Positions 47,067 through 56,152 of a DNA stretch of 64,000 nt are shown one piece after another. The first letter of the stretch is position 1, and the number at the start of each line of letters is the position of its first letter. Location: positions 41,871 to 105,870 of the forward strand of contig CAYYIS010000012.1 of the NCBI GenBank assembly GCA_964470965.1. The letters run 5' to 3'. Source of the stretch: CAYYIS01 sp964470965 (GTDB lineage: Bacteria; JAAXHH01; JABIQT01). The position numbers and the translations under genes were made by a program. The notes beneath the pieces were generated by a model. The model saw only the letters and a program-made list of their open reading frames with translations. It ran no database searches and was not told the origin of the DNA.

Positions 47067-48509
47067 TCAGGCCAGTTGCCGAATGATCTCCGCCACGCGC
47101 TCCACGACCCGTTGCTCGGTATCCGGCCGGAAGGCGACCGGTAGACTGTAGGCCTGAAAAAACAGATCCGGTACGGCGTAGCGCTCCTCTATCTTCCAAC
47201 CGCCCGCAGGGTAGTCTTCGGCACGCGGCAGGTAAGCAACGAGGCCGTTCGAATAGCCCAGTACCTGCGTATGGGCGAACGGGGATTCCTTCTTGATGGC
47301 CAGGCCGGTCTCGGTAAACGTTTCAAGGCCGATCCCGGCCAGCACGATATCGTTGATCCGGATGGCCTGAATAACCGTTTCCTGCGGCGGGTTACCCTCC
47401 TGCACGGCCGCTACGAGCCTGGCCGACCAATCTTCAAAGCGCATCGCGACACTGATGTCCCATTCCCTGGCGTCGCTCGCTCGTGCGTCAGCCAGTTTTT
47501 TCTGCCACCCCTGGTGAATGGCCTCAGCCTCGTTTAACGAGGGCAAATCCATAAATTCGAGTTCGATGGTTTCATCGACTGCCCGCAAACAGGGTTCTCC
47601 GTCATCGTCCACCGGTTCCCAGGACCAGAACAGGATATTAGGGATGACGCCCATGGGGCGTCTTTCCTTTCCTCGGCGCACATGGGTGCGAATGCCTGCT
47701 GCAACACGCACCACTTCACTTCCCAGTGCCAGCCCCGTTCTTCTCATGGTGTCCCGGCAATCCACCTCATAGCCGATGCCGTGGACGGGATTGATATTCC
47801 CGCCGCAAGCCTGCAGGAACATAGACAGTCCGCCAAATGCGTTTTCGATCAGTCCCCGGGCCGGGCCCGGAAAATCAGGCGATGCGATCATGGACCGGGG
47901 TCCCATTGTGACCGTATGGCACCCGTAACTGAAAAGCGTGGCGATAGCCCGTCCCTCCATGTCGTCGACCCGGATGACGCCAACGGCCGAGTCGATTGCA
48001 ACATCCGGATCCTCGCCGAGCACATCACGGCCGTCAGGTCCGGTCTCGCGGCGGTAGATGCCCATGGGAGATTCACCCCAGTCCGCCCCGATCCGGCACG
48101 GTTGCTGATGCTCGTCCGCTTCGGAGGCGACCGCCACGAGCCAACCTATCAACTTGTCCTGATACTGCCTTTGAATTCGCATTTGCTCGGGCGTGTCTTC
48201 GATGAAATCGGGAAGTGCCGGCCCGCTGTGTGTATGGCTGAAGTTGATCATCACGTGCGAGACCGGTGTATCAACGGCTTCACCGATACGACGCCGTATG
48301 TCCATAGAGACCGGCAGGGAAATCATCACCAGGTCACATGCCACGATGACCACCTTTCCGGTTTGATTAGAGACCACAAGTGCCGTTGCCGTGAGGTCGG
48401 ATTCAATCCCTTGAATGGGATCGGAAAAGAGACGGATACCGGGGCGTTTGATACCCATCGGCGGGTTGATTATTTTGCGGGCAGCCCCCGCGTACAATTT
48501 GTAGGCCAT
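47067..48509 (-). CDS. Neutral ceramidase-like (N-terminal domain) protein
   Basis: A 480-residue protein related to the neutral/alkaline ceramidase N-terminal domain. Zinc-site histidines are visible in FSHTHSGPALPDF and YGCHTVTMGP. The conserved nucleophile segment, G-D-V-S-P in ceramidases, reads CGGNINPVHG, with asparagine instead of serine. It has no signal peptide and lacks the C-terminal domain of true ceramidases. This makes amide hydrolysis of ceramide unlikely. Similar stand-alone proteins are common in Planctomycetes-like genomes. AGGAGG precedes the ATG. Confidence 0.85.
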   Translation of the reverse strand: MAYKLYAGAARKIINPPMGIKRPGIRLFSDPIQGIESDLTATALVVSNQTGKVVIVACDLVMISLPVSMDIRRRIGEAVDTPVSHVMINFSHTHSGPALPDFIEDTPEQMRIQRQYQDKLIGWLVAVASEADEHQQPCRIGADWGESPMGIYRRETGPDGRDVLGEDPDVAIDSAVGVIRVDDMEGRAIATLFSYGCHTVTMGPRSMIASPDFPGPARGLIENAFGGLSMFLQACGGNINPVHGIGYEVDCRDTMRRTGLALGSEVVRVAAGIRTHVRRGKERRPMGVIPNILFWSWEPVDDDGEPCLRAVDETIELEFMDLPSLNEAEAIHQGWQKKLADARASDAREWDISVAMRFEDWSARLVAAVQEGNPPQETVIQAIRINDIVLAGIGLETFTETGLAIKKESPFAHTQVLGYSNGLVAYLPRAEDYPAGGWKIEERYAVPDLFFQAYSLPVAFRPDTEQRVVERVAEIIRQLA

Positions 48510-49216
48510 GGTAGGATCCTCCTGGTAACAACGTTATTGCTCCGTCCCGCCAGGGACTACCCGGGGCTATGCAGAGCGATTTGTGTTTTGATCTCTGGGG
48601 CAATGCCGCACCTTGACTTTGTGGTGTACCCAACTGTCATTGTCGTCATGTGTAATTCAGGGCAGGCTTCTATAGTGCAATATAAACCACGGGCTTCACA
48701 GGCACAAGTTCTGACAGGGTGACGACTGGGAGACGGTATATAGAAAATTTGTTTAAGGAAGTCATCCAATTCAGGGCGCTATGGACACCGTCAGGGCTTT
48801 CCGATTTGTTGCTGTTCGCGTAAATGGTGCATTTTTTGTGATGGGGATTCAACATGTTGCCGCCTGCCCCATTATGAGCCGACTCATAACCGCCATAGAG
48901 GCATTAAGTCACATCGTTACTCTTTCTAACGCGTTCCATGGATGGATATCCGGTCCGTTGATGACACAACTCTGTATTGACAACGATCCGGAGATTTACT
49001 GAGTTCGGTGAACGTGTGTTGTCGCAGTGGCCGTGGTATTGACAAAAATACTGAAGCTACTTAATCATTACGGTTATAAATAAGTAGGAAGTGGCAGGGC
49101 CATGGGAGAGTATAAAGGGGGAATCGGCCGGAGCGACGTTGAAGAGCATTTACGGATGCCGGCCCTCAGCCGTGTTTTCTGGAACACAAATGTGTAATTA
49201 AATGCTGGAGGATTTA
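48510..49216. other. Roughly 700-base gap, no supported gene
   Basis: A 73-codon plus-strand frame at 48781-49002 has no domain or ribosome-binding site. The rest is without clear structure. Confidence 0.5.
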
Positions 49217-50566
49217 ATGGCTTTGAGACAATTTGCCGAACTGGCTGCTATAGCCGTAATATTTGTTGGCTTTACTATTGCGTTGTTTATTTTAGGCGGC
49301 GTTAACGCAGACCGGACGGATGGGCAGACGGAGCTTTTAACCAAGCGGGTTCAAAATTCTCATGGTGGTCCGCTCATAATCAATCCACCCCGTATCTACT
49401 ATGAAGTCATTAAAGAGAGCAAAGCGAAAGTAGCCGGATTCGAAACAATTTCTTCCTACAAAGAAAGAGAAACGGTGGATCCCTCTGGTTCCGAGGTAGA
49501 AATCGATCTCTCACTCGAACGGAAAAAAATAGGGAATCTGTGGTTTTCCGTGTTTTTGGCGAAATACCAAGGCCAATACAGGTACGATTTACCGTCGATA
49601 CCTGCGGATTATCATGCCGAACCCTTGTTCCTTGTTCCAGGTTTGAATTCTTCTGAGTCCATATTCCGCAACATAGAACTGAAGATAAACGGTGTGACGG
49701 TTCAGCCTCTGTCGAAACTCGTATCCAATACACCCATTGAACTCACGTCAAGACTGGATTCAGACGGCAAACTGACAGTTGATTTCTATTATGAAACGAC
49801 AGGCACGGAGTACCTGCTTTATGAGCTATCGAATCAGGATATGAATGGAATCTCGGAGGATAAAGAAAAAACAATGGACGGGATGGAAAAACAACGGCTT
49901 ACAAGGCTCGATGACTTCAATCTCCGCCTAACGGCTGATTTCCTAAAATACGATTTTCCGAAACGAACCATTCCGTATACGGGGATACTACAGGCAGATG
50001 GGCGTACAGAATTTGAATGGCAACTTGATAAATCTGTAACGGGGAAGGATATCGGCTTAATCGTTCCCGCGGAGATAAATCCTGGTGAGATAGCTTCTCG
50101 CATTTCCTTTTTCGCGCCGGTCTCCCTCCTGTTTTTCTTTGTCGTGCTGACGATTTTTGGCATTTTGGCCAGCAGCAAACTGCACCCGATGCATTATTTT
50201 TTCGTCGCGGCCACATTTTTGTCATTCCACTTAACATTCTCGTACTCAGCGGATCACATCTCCATGTATTATGCTTTTGCCATCGCTTCATTGGTTTCCT
50301 GCATTTTGACTTTCAGCTATCTGGTGCGGGTCAAGGATCAAAAGTTTGCGTTGATAGCCACACTGCTGCAGTTTCTTTACCTGGTGGTTTTTTCCTGGTC
50401 GTTCTTTTACCAGACAGAATCCGGGTTAGGGATTACGGGTCTCATCGTTACGATAGTGTCTGTGTTGACCCTACTCTCGCTAATGCAGTTCACAGCCAAA
50501 CTGGATTGGAAGAAAGTCGACTTGTCCACCGAAGTGGCTGAAGAGGAGGACCAGTATTCGGAGTAG
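49217..50566 (+). CDS. CreD-like inner-membrane protein
   Basis: A 449-residue membrane protein with one N-terminal helix (about residues 5-27), a large extracytoplasmic domain of some 270 residues, and five C-terminal helices. The C-terminal block (SSKLHPMHYFFVAATFLSFH, and MQFTAKLDW at the end) matches CreD of enterobacteria, an envelope protein of the CreBC regulon. GGAGG five bases before the ATG at 49217 decides the start over one at 49202. No creB or creC genes are adjacent, so the usual two-component control is not seen here. Confidence 0.82.
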   Translation: MALRQFAELAAIAVIFVGFTIALFILGGVNADRTDGQTELLTKRVQNSHGGPLIINPPRIYYEVIKESKAKVAGFETISSYKERETVDPSGSEVEIDLSLERKKIGNLWFSVFLAKYQGQYRYDLPSIPADYHAEPLFLVPGLNSSESIFRNIELKINGVTVQPLSKLVSNTPIELTSRLDSDGKLTVDFYYETTGTEYLLYELSNQDMNGISEDKEKTMDGMEKQRLTRLDDFNLRLTADFLKYDFPKRTIPYTGILQADGRTEFEWQLDKSVTGKDIGLIVPAEINPGEIASRISFFAPVSLLFFFVVLTIFGILASSKLHPMHYFFVAATFLSFHLTFSYSADHISMYYAFAIASLVSCILTFSYLVRVKDQKFALIATLLQFLYLVVFSWSFFYQTESGLGITGLIVTIVSVLTLLSLMQFTAKLDWKKVDLSTEVAEEEDQYSE

Positions 50567-50998
50567 TCGATTCCTGTCTGAATGGAAGGAACCGCCTTGT
50601 AATTGACACTTGAGGATAAATATACTTGACAAGGGAAAGATAGCTTGCCTAACATGGCACTTTTAGATATGTTTGCGTCAAGAAAACAGTTGTTCAAAGG
50701 AAAATTGACACATATACGGACTTCCTTTAAGCACCGTGATCGACTTTAGTGTGTGAAAGGTTTTAACCGGACACCGTCGTTCTTTTTTGTTCACTCCGTA
50801 TCCGCCGGGACGCTATGGCGACTTCAGAAGTCCCGGGACAAGGCAAGCTGCGAGAAATTATGACGGCGGTGGTGACAGGCACCACATGAGAAACAGTTCC
50901 ATGGATCATGCGATTGGAACGGGTGCCGTAAGATCAATAGCCAATAGGCGAAATGTCTGTCAGGCTCAGCAAGGTATACCCTTCTGAAGGAGACAAAT
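50567..50998. other. 432-base gap, no supported gene
   Basis: Separates the CreD-like gene from a small exported protein. Nothing with coding signs is visible apart from the ribosome-binding site of the next gene. Confidence 0.5.
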
Positions 50999-51445
50999 AT
51001 GTACCGATCAGTTTGGATCGTTAAAATAATGCTTCTCTTCGTTTTCAGTACCCGGATGTTCTCTATCTCCGTGGCGGAAGCGCAGGTGTCTGTCGTAAGG
51101 GAAGGTGAAGCCAACCCGGTGATCGCGGTGGCCAAAAGTGCATTCTGGGGTGGGGTTGCAGGCGTCACGACTGGATTCGCCATAGGACTTGCGGTAAAAG
51201 ATTACGAGGTCATGAGATATACTATTGCCGCAGGTACTCTTATTGGTATGTATTACGGTTGGAGGCACGTGAATGACCGGCCTGAAGTGATACCTGCTTT
51301 TGAACTCAATACCGACGGATCAACTCAATTTTCACGGCCCAGCTTGAGGATTCAGATCGACCGGCCACCAATGTATTTTTCCAAGCCTGCCAGCATTAGG
51401 AGCTCGGCCCGTGCGTATGTGAATCTTGTGGGGGTGGTATTCTGA
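50999..51445 (+). CDS. Small exported or membrane protein of unknown function
   Basis: A 148-residue protein I do not recognise. The N-terminus (VWIVKIMLLFVFSTRMFSIS, cleavage likely after VAEAQ) is a signal peptide. A glycine-rich hydrophobic segment FWGGVAGVTTGFAIGLAV at about residues 49-66 resembles a glycine-zipper membrane helix, and a second (YTIAAGTLIGMYYGW) follows. The rest is polar. GAAGGAGA seven bases before the ATG supports the start. The gene is isolated. Confidence 0.7.
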   Translation: MYRSVWIVKIMLLFVFSTRMFSISVAEAQVSVVREGEANPVIAVAKSAFWGGVAGVTTGFAIGLAVKDYEVMRYTIAAGTLIGMYYGWRHVNDRPEVIPAFELNTDGSTQFSRPSLRIQIDRPPMYFSKPASIRSSARAYVNLVGVVF

Positions 51446-52099
51446 TGTTTTACCAATCGGTGATTTTAAAAGTGTCCTCCCCCCTCTAGCGTACAGCCTG
51501 TAGAATAAATCCGGCAGGCCGGGAATTCTGATTCTAATGTATACGGCAAAGCCTTGACAGAGGACGCGCCTCCAGGGGTTGTCAGAGCCGGACTCCCTAT
51601 TGCCCTGTAGGTTTTGTTTTTTGGATGCAAAAAACGCTGTAACCATTCAGCTTCCACCCACAAGCCGTTGAAACTAACTTTTCCCTTGGCGTCTCCCCAA
51701 TAAACGATCACCGATACGGAGTTCAGCGGTTAATCCAATTTCAATTGAGCCGCATAGGCTCCTGCTCGCTCTGATGCGAAAATAGTTGATACCCAATGGT
51801 GTCCGGCCCCGGATATTCAAAACGGTTTCCACGTGTTCCATTTCATCTAATCCGCTCTTTATTGATTGGCATGATGTTAAGTGTCTGCAAACCAGCGGGG
51901 CACATATCCAGGCGTCCCAGAGTGTGACTACATCGGGGCAATAGCTCTTGCACTCTATGGGGATTTATTTAATTTGACATCGAAACCTTGGAAGATAACA
52001 GCCGGGAACTATGATAGTTGGCTTCAACGCATTTACCGGCGCGCAGGTCGAAGCAAAAGGCGAAACTATTGATTACACATGAAAAGGGGAGTGCCTTAT
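51446..52099. other. 654-base gap, possible remnant on the minus strand
   Basis: The minus strand between 51711 and 51466 reads as 81 codons of protein-like composition (including YWGDAKGKVSFNGLW and EWLQRFLHPKN) with no start signal and no known family. It may be the end of a lost gene. Otherwise nothing is seen. Confidence 0.35.
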
Positions 52100-53263
52100 A
52101 TGAGCTATCAACCGCTTGCAGATGTGCGGAAGAACCTTCGCGTCGAATGGTATCGTTGTCCAATCCCCCACGCAAAGCTCCGGGCGCTTTCAAAACGCAG
52201 TGACCTGCAGGGCTGGTTTCAGGCCGGTGGCCACTTCGCCTTGCTGGCCGGTACAGGTATTGCCACCTATGTTTTCTGGTCGCAACAGTACTGGCTTGCT
52301 TTTGCCGCAGCGCTTTTTGCACACGGTACGGTGGGTAGCTTCCTGCGGGGCATAGCTCCGCATGAACTGGGTCACGGCACGGTGTTTCGCACAAAATGGC
52401 TGAATAAGAGTTTCCTGTATTTATCGAGTCTCTTAAGCTGGTGGGATCCCTTCGACTACGCCAGCAGCCATACCTATCATCATCGGTTCACCATGCATCC
52501 CGAGGGAGATCGTGAAAATCTGTTCCCGCTGGTACCTTCTCTGAAACCCACTTTCCTGATCCAGTTGTTTACGATCAATCTGTTCCCGAAACCTGGACGT
52601 ATCTTCGGCAAAGGTGCTCTGATTTCGACGATCACCGTAACCTTCAAATCAGCGTTTGGCCACGACGGTTCCCTCGATGTTCCCGTCAATGAATGGATGC
52701 GGTCCCTTCATACCGACCAGCCCAGGGAACACAGGCGGTCGATATGGTGGTCACGATTCCTGCTCTTATTCCATGGATCGGTGACCGTCATCTCAATCAT
52801 GACCGGTCAATGGGTTCTGCCCCTGCTGATATCTTTTTTTCCGTTCATTGCGAACTGGGGCGCTTATTTCATCGGCCTTACCCAGCATTGTGGCCTACGT
52901 GACAACGTTCCCGATTTTCGTAAAAGCACTCGTTCCATCACACTCAACCCCATCGCCGAATTTCTTTACTGGCGTATGAACTGGCATATCGAGCACCACA
53001 TGTTTGCCGGCGTGCCCTGTTACAACCTTAATAAGCTTGCCGGAGAGATAGCCGATGACATGCCGGCGCCACGTACGCTTCTGGACGCCTGGCGGGAGAT
53101 GCGTGAAACCTGGCGGCGCCAGCAGGCCGAACCCGGGTATCAGTATGATACGCCACTGCCGGCAAACCCGAATCAGGCTGCGCCAGTAACCGCGGATCCC
53201 CTGGCCAGTTCGATTGGGGAACTGGCGCCTGAGGGATTGAGAGATACCGGGTACCACCGGTGA
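52100..53263 (+). CDS. Membrane fatty acid desaturase/hydroxylase family protein
   Basis: A 387-residue membrane di-iron enzyme with the three histidine boxes of the family: HELGHG, HTYHH, and NWHIEHHMF near the C-terminus. Four membrane helices lie between them in the usual pairs. The third box, H-x-x-H-H, is that of acyl-lipid desaturases or related hydroxylases such as carotenoid ketolases. The ATG at 52100 has GGGGAG eight bases upstream and is preferred over 52079. The C-terminal tail is proline-rich and poorly conserved. Confidence 0.92.
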   Translation: MSYQPLADVRKNLRVEWYRCPIPHAKLRALSKRSDLQGWFQAGGHFALLAGTGIATYVFWSQQYWLAFAAALFAHGTVGSFLRGIAPHELGHGTVFRTKWLNKSFLYLSSLLSWWDPFDYASSHTYHHRFTMHPEGDRENLFPLVPSLKPTFLIQLFTINLFPKPGRIFGKGALISTITVTFKSAFGHDGSLDVPVNEWMRSLHTDQPREHRRSIWWSRFLLLFHGSVTVISIMTGQWVLPLLISFFPFIANWGAYFIGLTQHCGLRDNVPDFRKSTRSITLNPIAEFLYWRMNWHIEHHMFAGVPCYNLNKLAGEIADDMPAPRTLLDAWREMRETWRRQQAEPGYQYDTPLPANPNQAAPVTADPLASSIGELAPEGLRDTGYHR

Positions 53264-53311
53264 GCTGTTCTAACTGCAGATGAATCATCAGGCCCACAGG
53301 AGGAAACGAAT

Positions 53312-53365
53312 ATGGTCAGACAGCTCAAAATCACAAAGGCGGACTCCGAATGCAAGATCAACTAA
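53312..53365 (+). CDS. Possible 17-codon leader frame overlapping the GH32 start
   Basis: AGGAGG at 53299-53304 precedes an ATG at 53312 that opens MVRQLKITKADSECKIN and stops at 53365, 13 bases inside the GH32 gene in another frame. The GH32 ATG at 53350 has no strong ribosome-binding site of its own. The leader could therefore couple translation of GH32. It may also be chance, or remnants of an older start. Confidence 0.35.
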   Translation: MVRQLKITKADSECKIN

Positions 53366-54858
53366 TTCGCAACGCGCGGGCGCTGCGAGAGAAATACCAG
53401 GCCGATCGGCACAGGCCTGCCTTTCACTTTATCCCGCCAGAAGGCGTTTGTCATCCAGCTGATCCTCAAGCGTGCCTTTACTGGAAAGGGAGGTACCATT
53501 TTTTCTATGGATTTCAAATCGACGGCGTCGGTGTATGGGGCCACGCAAGCAGTACGGATCTCTTGCACTGGCGCCACCATCCGGTACCGCTGAGGGTTGA
53601 ACCTGGCGATCCCGAGGATCAGGTGTATGCCGGGGACTCATTTATAAATAAAGAAGGAATTCCCACCATAATCTACCACGGTGTCAATGCTGGTACATGC
53701 CTGGCCACCAGTGAGGATGATGAGCTGATTCATTGGAAAAAACATCCGGCGAATCCGATCATTCCCGAACCCCGCGAAGGAGATGAAGAATACGGAAAGT
53801 ACCACATCTGGGACGTCTGTGGCTGGGTAGATGGTGACACCTATTATGCCATCACAGGCAACAAACCCCATTCTGCGGATACAGACGGTGATATCGCCTG
53901 GCTGTTTAAATCCAAAGACTTGAGCCGGTGGGAATATGTCCAGCCCTTTTACACTTCCGAGCGTAAGTGGACCGAAGCCGACGAAGACTGTTCATGTGCC
54001 GATTTCTTTCCGCTGGGCGATAAGTACGTCCTCATGTTTATCAGCCACACACAGGGAACCCAGTATTATATAGGCCGATTGGAAAATGAAACATTTCACA
54101 TAGAACGCCATGAGCGAATGAATTGGCCTGGTGGCCCTTGTTTCGCCCAGGAAAGTCTGGTGGACGGCGGCAACCGGCGTATTTTCTGGGCATGGGTTTG
54201 TGAGTCGATATCGATGGATGTCCAGCAGGAACGGGGCTGGTCCGGAGTGATGAGTCTACCCAGGGTCATGTCACTGGCCAACGACGGCGCCGTTCTGATC
54301 GAACCGGTGGATGAATTAAGAACACTGAGGATGAACCACCGCAGACATGAACATGTCCGTTTGGCCGCCGGATCCGATTATGTATTGAGCGATGTGACGG
54401 GAGACTGTCTCGAAATAATTCTTGAAATTGAGAGTCCCATAGAAAGTGTGGTAGGCCTTAAATTAAGGTGTTCCCCAGATGGCAGGGAACAAACCGTCAT
54501 TCTGTTCGACCCGGGAGAAGGCAAGCTGAAAATCGATACCACTCGATCCACGCTCAGTGAAATGGTGGCGCAGCCCTGGCCGGTGCCGCAGGGTGCTTTT
54601 AAAAAAGGCCAACTTGGAGGGCGAGAAGATGTGCGGGTCCAAGAAGCGCCGTTTTCTCTGCGGTTCGATGAGCCACTCAGGTTGCATGTTTTCCTGGATC
54701 GTTCGATCCTGGAGGTGTTTGCGAACGGCCGGCAGTGTGTCACCCAGAGAATATACCCGTCTTTGAAGAACAGCCTGGGCGTGTCGCTTTGCACTTCCGG
54801 TCCTTCAGAAGTGCGCCGCCTGGACGTCTGGGACCTCGCGGCGACAAATCCCTGGTGA
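53350..54858 (+). CDS. Glycoside hydrolase family 32-like protein with altered active site
   Basis: A 502-residue protein with the five-bladed catalytic domain and C-terminal sandwich of GH32 (invertases, levanases, inulinases). The nucleophile motif W-M-N-D-P-N-G is present as HPADPQA (D39), and the transition-state stabiliser R-D-P as HIWDV (D155). The acid/base motif E-C-P-D-F-F reads SCADFF (residues 215-220), so the glutamate appears to be a serine, though D211-E212-D213 lie just before. It may still act on fructosides in a modified way, or be a different enzyme. No signal peptide. The start has no clear ribosome-binding site except that of the overlapping leader. Confidence 0.85.
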   Translation: MQDQLIRNARALREKYQADRHRPAFHFIPPEGVCHPADPQACLYWKGRYHFFYGFQIDGVGVWGHASSTDLLHWRHHPVPLRVEPGDPEDQVYAGDSFINKEGIPTIIYHGVNAGTCLATSEDDELIHWKKHPANPIIPEPREGDEEYGKYHIWDVCGWVDGDTYYAITGNKPHSADTDGDIAWLFKSKDLSRWEYVQPFYTSERKWTEADEDCSCADFFPLGDKYVLMFISHTQGTQYYIGRLENETFHIERHERMNWPGGPCFAQESLVDGGNRRIFWAWVCESISMDVQQERGWSGVMSLPRVMSLANDGAVLIEPVDELRTLRMNHRRHEHVRLAAGSDYVLSDVTGDCLEIILEIESPIESVVGLKLRCSPDGREQTVILFDPGEGKLKIDTTRSTLSEMVAQPWPVPQGAFKKGQLGGREDVRVQEAPFSLRFDEPLRLHVFLDRSILEVFANGRQCVTQRIYPSLKNSLGVSLCTSGPSEVRRLDVWDLAATNPW

Positions 54859-55315
54859 TTTCAGATCGTAAACGAGTGAGGAGCGTCCTTGTAGTTGCGC
54901 ACAGTGTTGAAGCTTTAATCGTACGGCGCTGGCAGCAGCAGGAAACACGGGATTTCCATGCGGGAGAGGCAATGGCAATTCTGCCGGATACCGCCCGTCT
55001 TCGACCCCAATTTAAACGCAATGTACAATTAGAGACATCCAGAACCTCGCGGAGGCGTACATTCCGGTTGGATCAAGAGACCTGTGCCGACTGCTGCAAG
55101 TCTGGCCGGCGCGGAGCCTGACTGGATCAAAAGGGAAAAATCCCCTTTTGATATCAAGTCTACGGACGGAAATTCGAACCCGAAGGTGGGACGTACCTAG
55201 TGATTTGGAGAAAACAACCGGATGGGCTGTGGCAGATGGATAAAAATAATTGGAATAGCGATTTGTCAGCAGCAAAAAATAACCTCGGCTCTAATTTTCA
55301 AAGGAGTCCTGCCCA
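54859..55315. other. 457-base gap holding a DUF4440 remnant
   Basis: Apart from the remnant at 55152-55284 and an imperfect hairpin at about 55127-55154 (AAAAGGG and CCCTTTT arms), no gene is seen. Confidence 0.55.
55152..55284 (+). pseudogene. 3' fragment of a DUF4440 gene
   Basis: One frame reads YGRKFEPEGGTYLVIW then RKQPDGLWQMDKNNWNSDLS, which closely tracks the end of the intact protein at 46274 (KYVVVWKRQPDGAW, DIWNSDLPAA). A stop lies at once upstream and the N-terminal two thirds are absent. It is a decayed partial copy; the bases after it also resemble those after the intact gene, so a duplication longer than the gene is possible. Confidence 0.7.
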
Positions 55316-56152
55316 ATGGACAACCAACTAAATCCCCAGCAGTGCTCATTTTTTGAGGTCTTCGGGTACCTGAGCTTGCCTGGTCTGCTGTCTGATCGGA
55401 TTGATGAAATTACGTGTGATTTTGAAGAGCTATGGGACCAGCACGGTGGTGGTCATAACGGGCATCCCCATGATGGAAAGGCGCGTTCCTGTATCGCCCA
55501 GTTTATCGATCTGCATGGCCGGCTTTCTACTCTGGTGGATGATGAAAGAATTACAGGAATAGCGTCCAGCCTGTTAGGCGACGACTACAACTACATGGGT
55601 AGTGACGGGAATTACTATGTGGGTGATACCAGATGGCACTCGGATGGGCGGCATCGGGAGGGAATACACATTAAGATCGCCTTCTATCTGGACCCGTTGA
55701 CCCGCGATACCGGTTGTCTCAGGGTCATTCCTGGCAGTCACAAGATAGGTGACCAATATGCGGATTCCTTGCAGCGGCACCTCGGCGAAAACGATGCCCA
55801 ATGGGACATGGCCGGCATGGACATTCCTGCCATAGCCTTGGAAACAAAACCAGGAGATTTGGTGTGTTTCAATCATAACACAAAGCATGCAGCGTTCGGA
55901 GGCAGCGAGCGTCGTCGTATGTTCACCATGAATTTATGTCAGCGCTATCCTGAACACCGCCTGGGAGAACTGCGTGAATATATCAGCGGCGGCGCGCGTT
56001 TCTGGGTAGAAGAAGGATACGGTGAAGCCATGATCCGTACAGCCACTCCCAAACGGATGCGTCATCTGGAACAGGTAATGGCCAACGACGATCACCTTCC
56101 CGATTTGACGCGGCAGGCAAAAGCGAAGATGGACGAACCTTCCCGGGGTTGA
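55316..56152 (+). CDS. Phytanoyl-CoA dioxygenase (PhyH) family protein
   Basis: A 278-residue Fe(II)/2-oxoglutarate oxygenase. WHSDGRHREG holds the H-x-D pair; CLRVIPGSHKIG is the family loop; the distal histidine is in FNHNTKHAAFGG, followed by basic residues SERRRMFTMN. AAAGGAG nine bases before the ATG sets the start. It is an isolated gene, the fifth PhyH enzyme in the window. The histidine-rich loop GGGHNGHPHDGK near residue 45 is unusual and could bind metal. Confidence 0.88.
   Translation: MDNQLNPQQCSFFEVFGYLSLPGLLSDRIDEITCDFEELWDQHGGGHNGHPHDGKARSCIAQFIDLHGRLSTLVDDERITGIASSLLGDDYNYMGSDGNYYVGDTRWHSDGRHREGIHIKIAFYLDPLTRDTGCLRVIPGSHKIGDQYADSLQRHLGENDAQWDMAGMDIPAIALETKPGDLVCFNHNTKHAAFGGSERRRMFTMNLCQRYPEHRLGELREYISGGARFWVEEGYGEAMIRTATPKRMRHLEQVMANDDHLPDLTRQAKAKMDEPSRG

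Noticed and set aside
47682..48722. 346-codon plus-strand open frame antisense to the ceramidase-like gene
   Set aside because: It lies wholly opposite a gene with clear family motifs and has no domain or ribosome-binding site of its own; it reflects codon bias of the real gene.
50824..50905. C-G-A-C-H haem-binding motif on the minus strand
   Set aside because: It falls in a frame that runs antisense to the next real gene, has no signal peptide or other cytochrome features, and a single CxxCH is easily chance.
51466..51711. 81-codon minus-strand frame of protein-like composition
   Set aside because: No start signal and no known family; noted as a possible remnant only.
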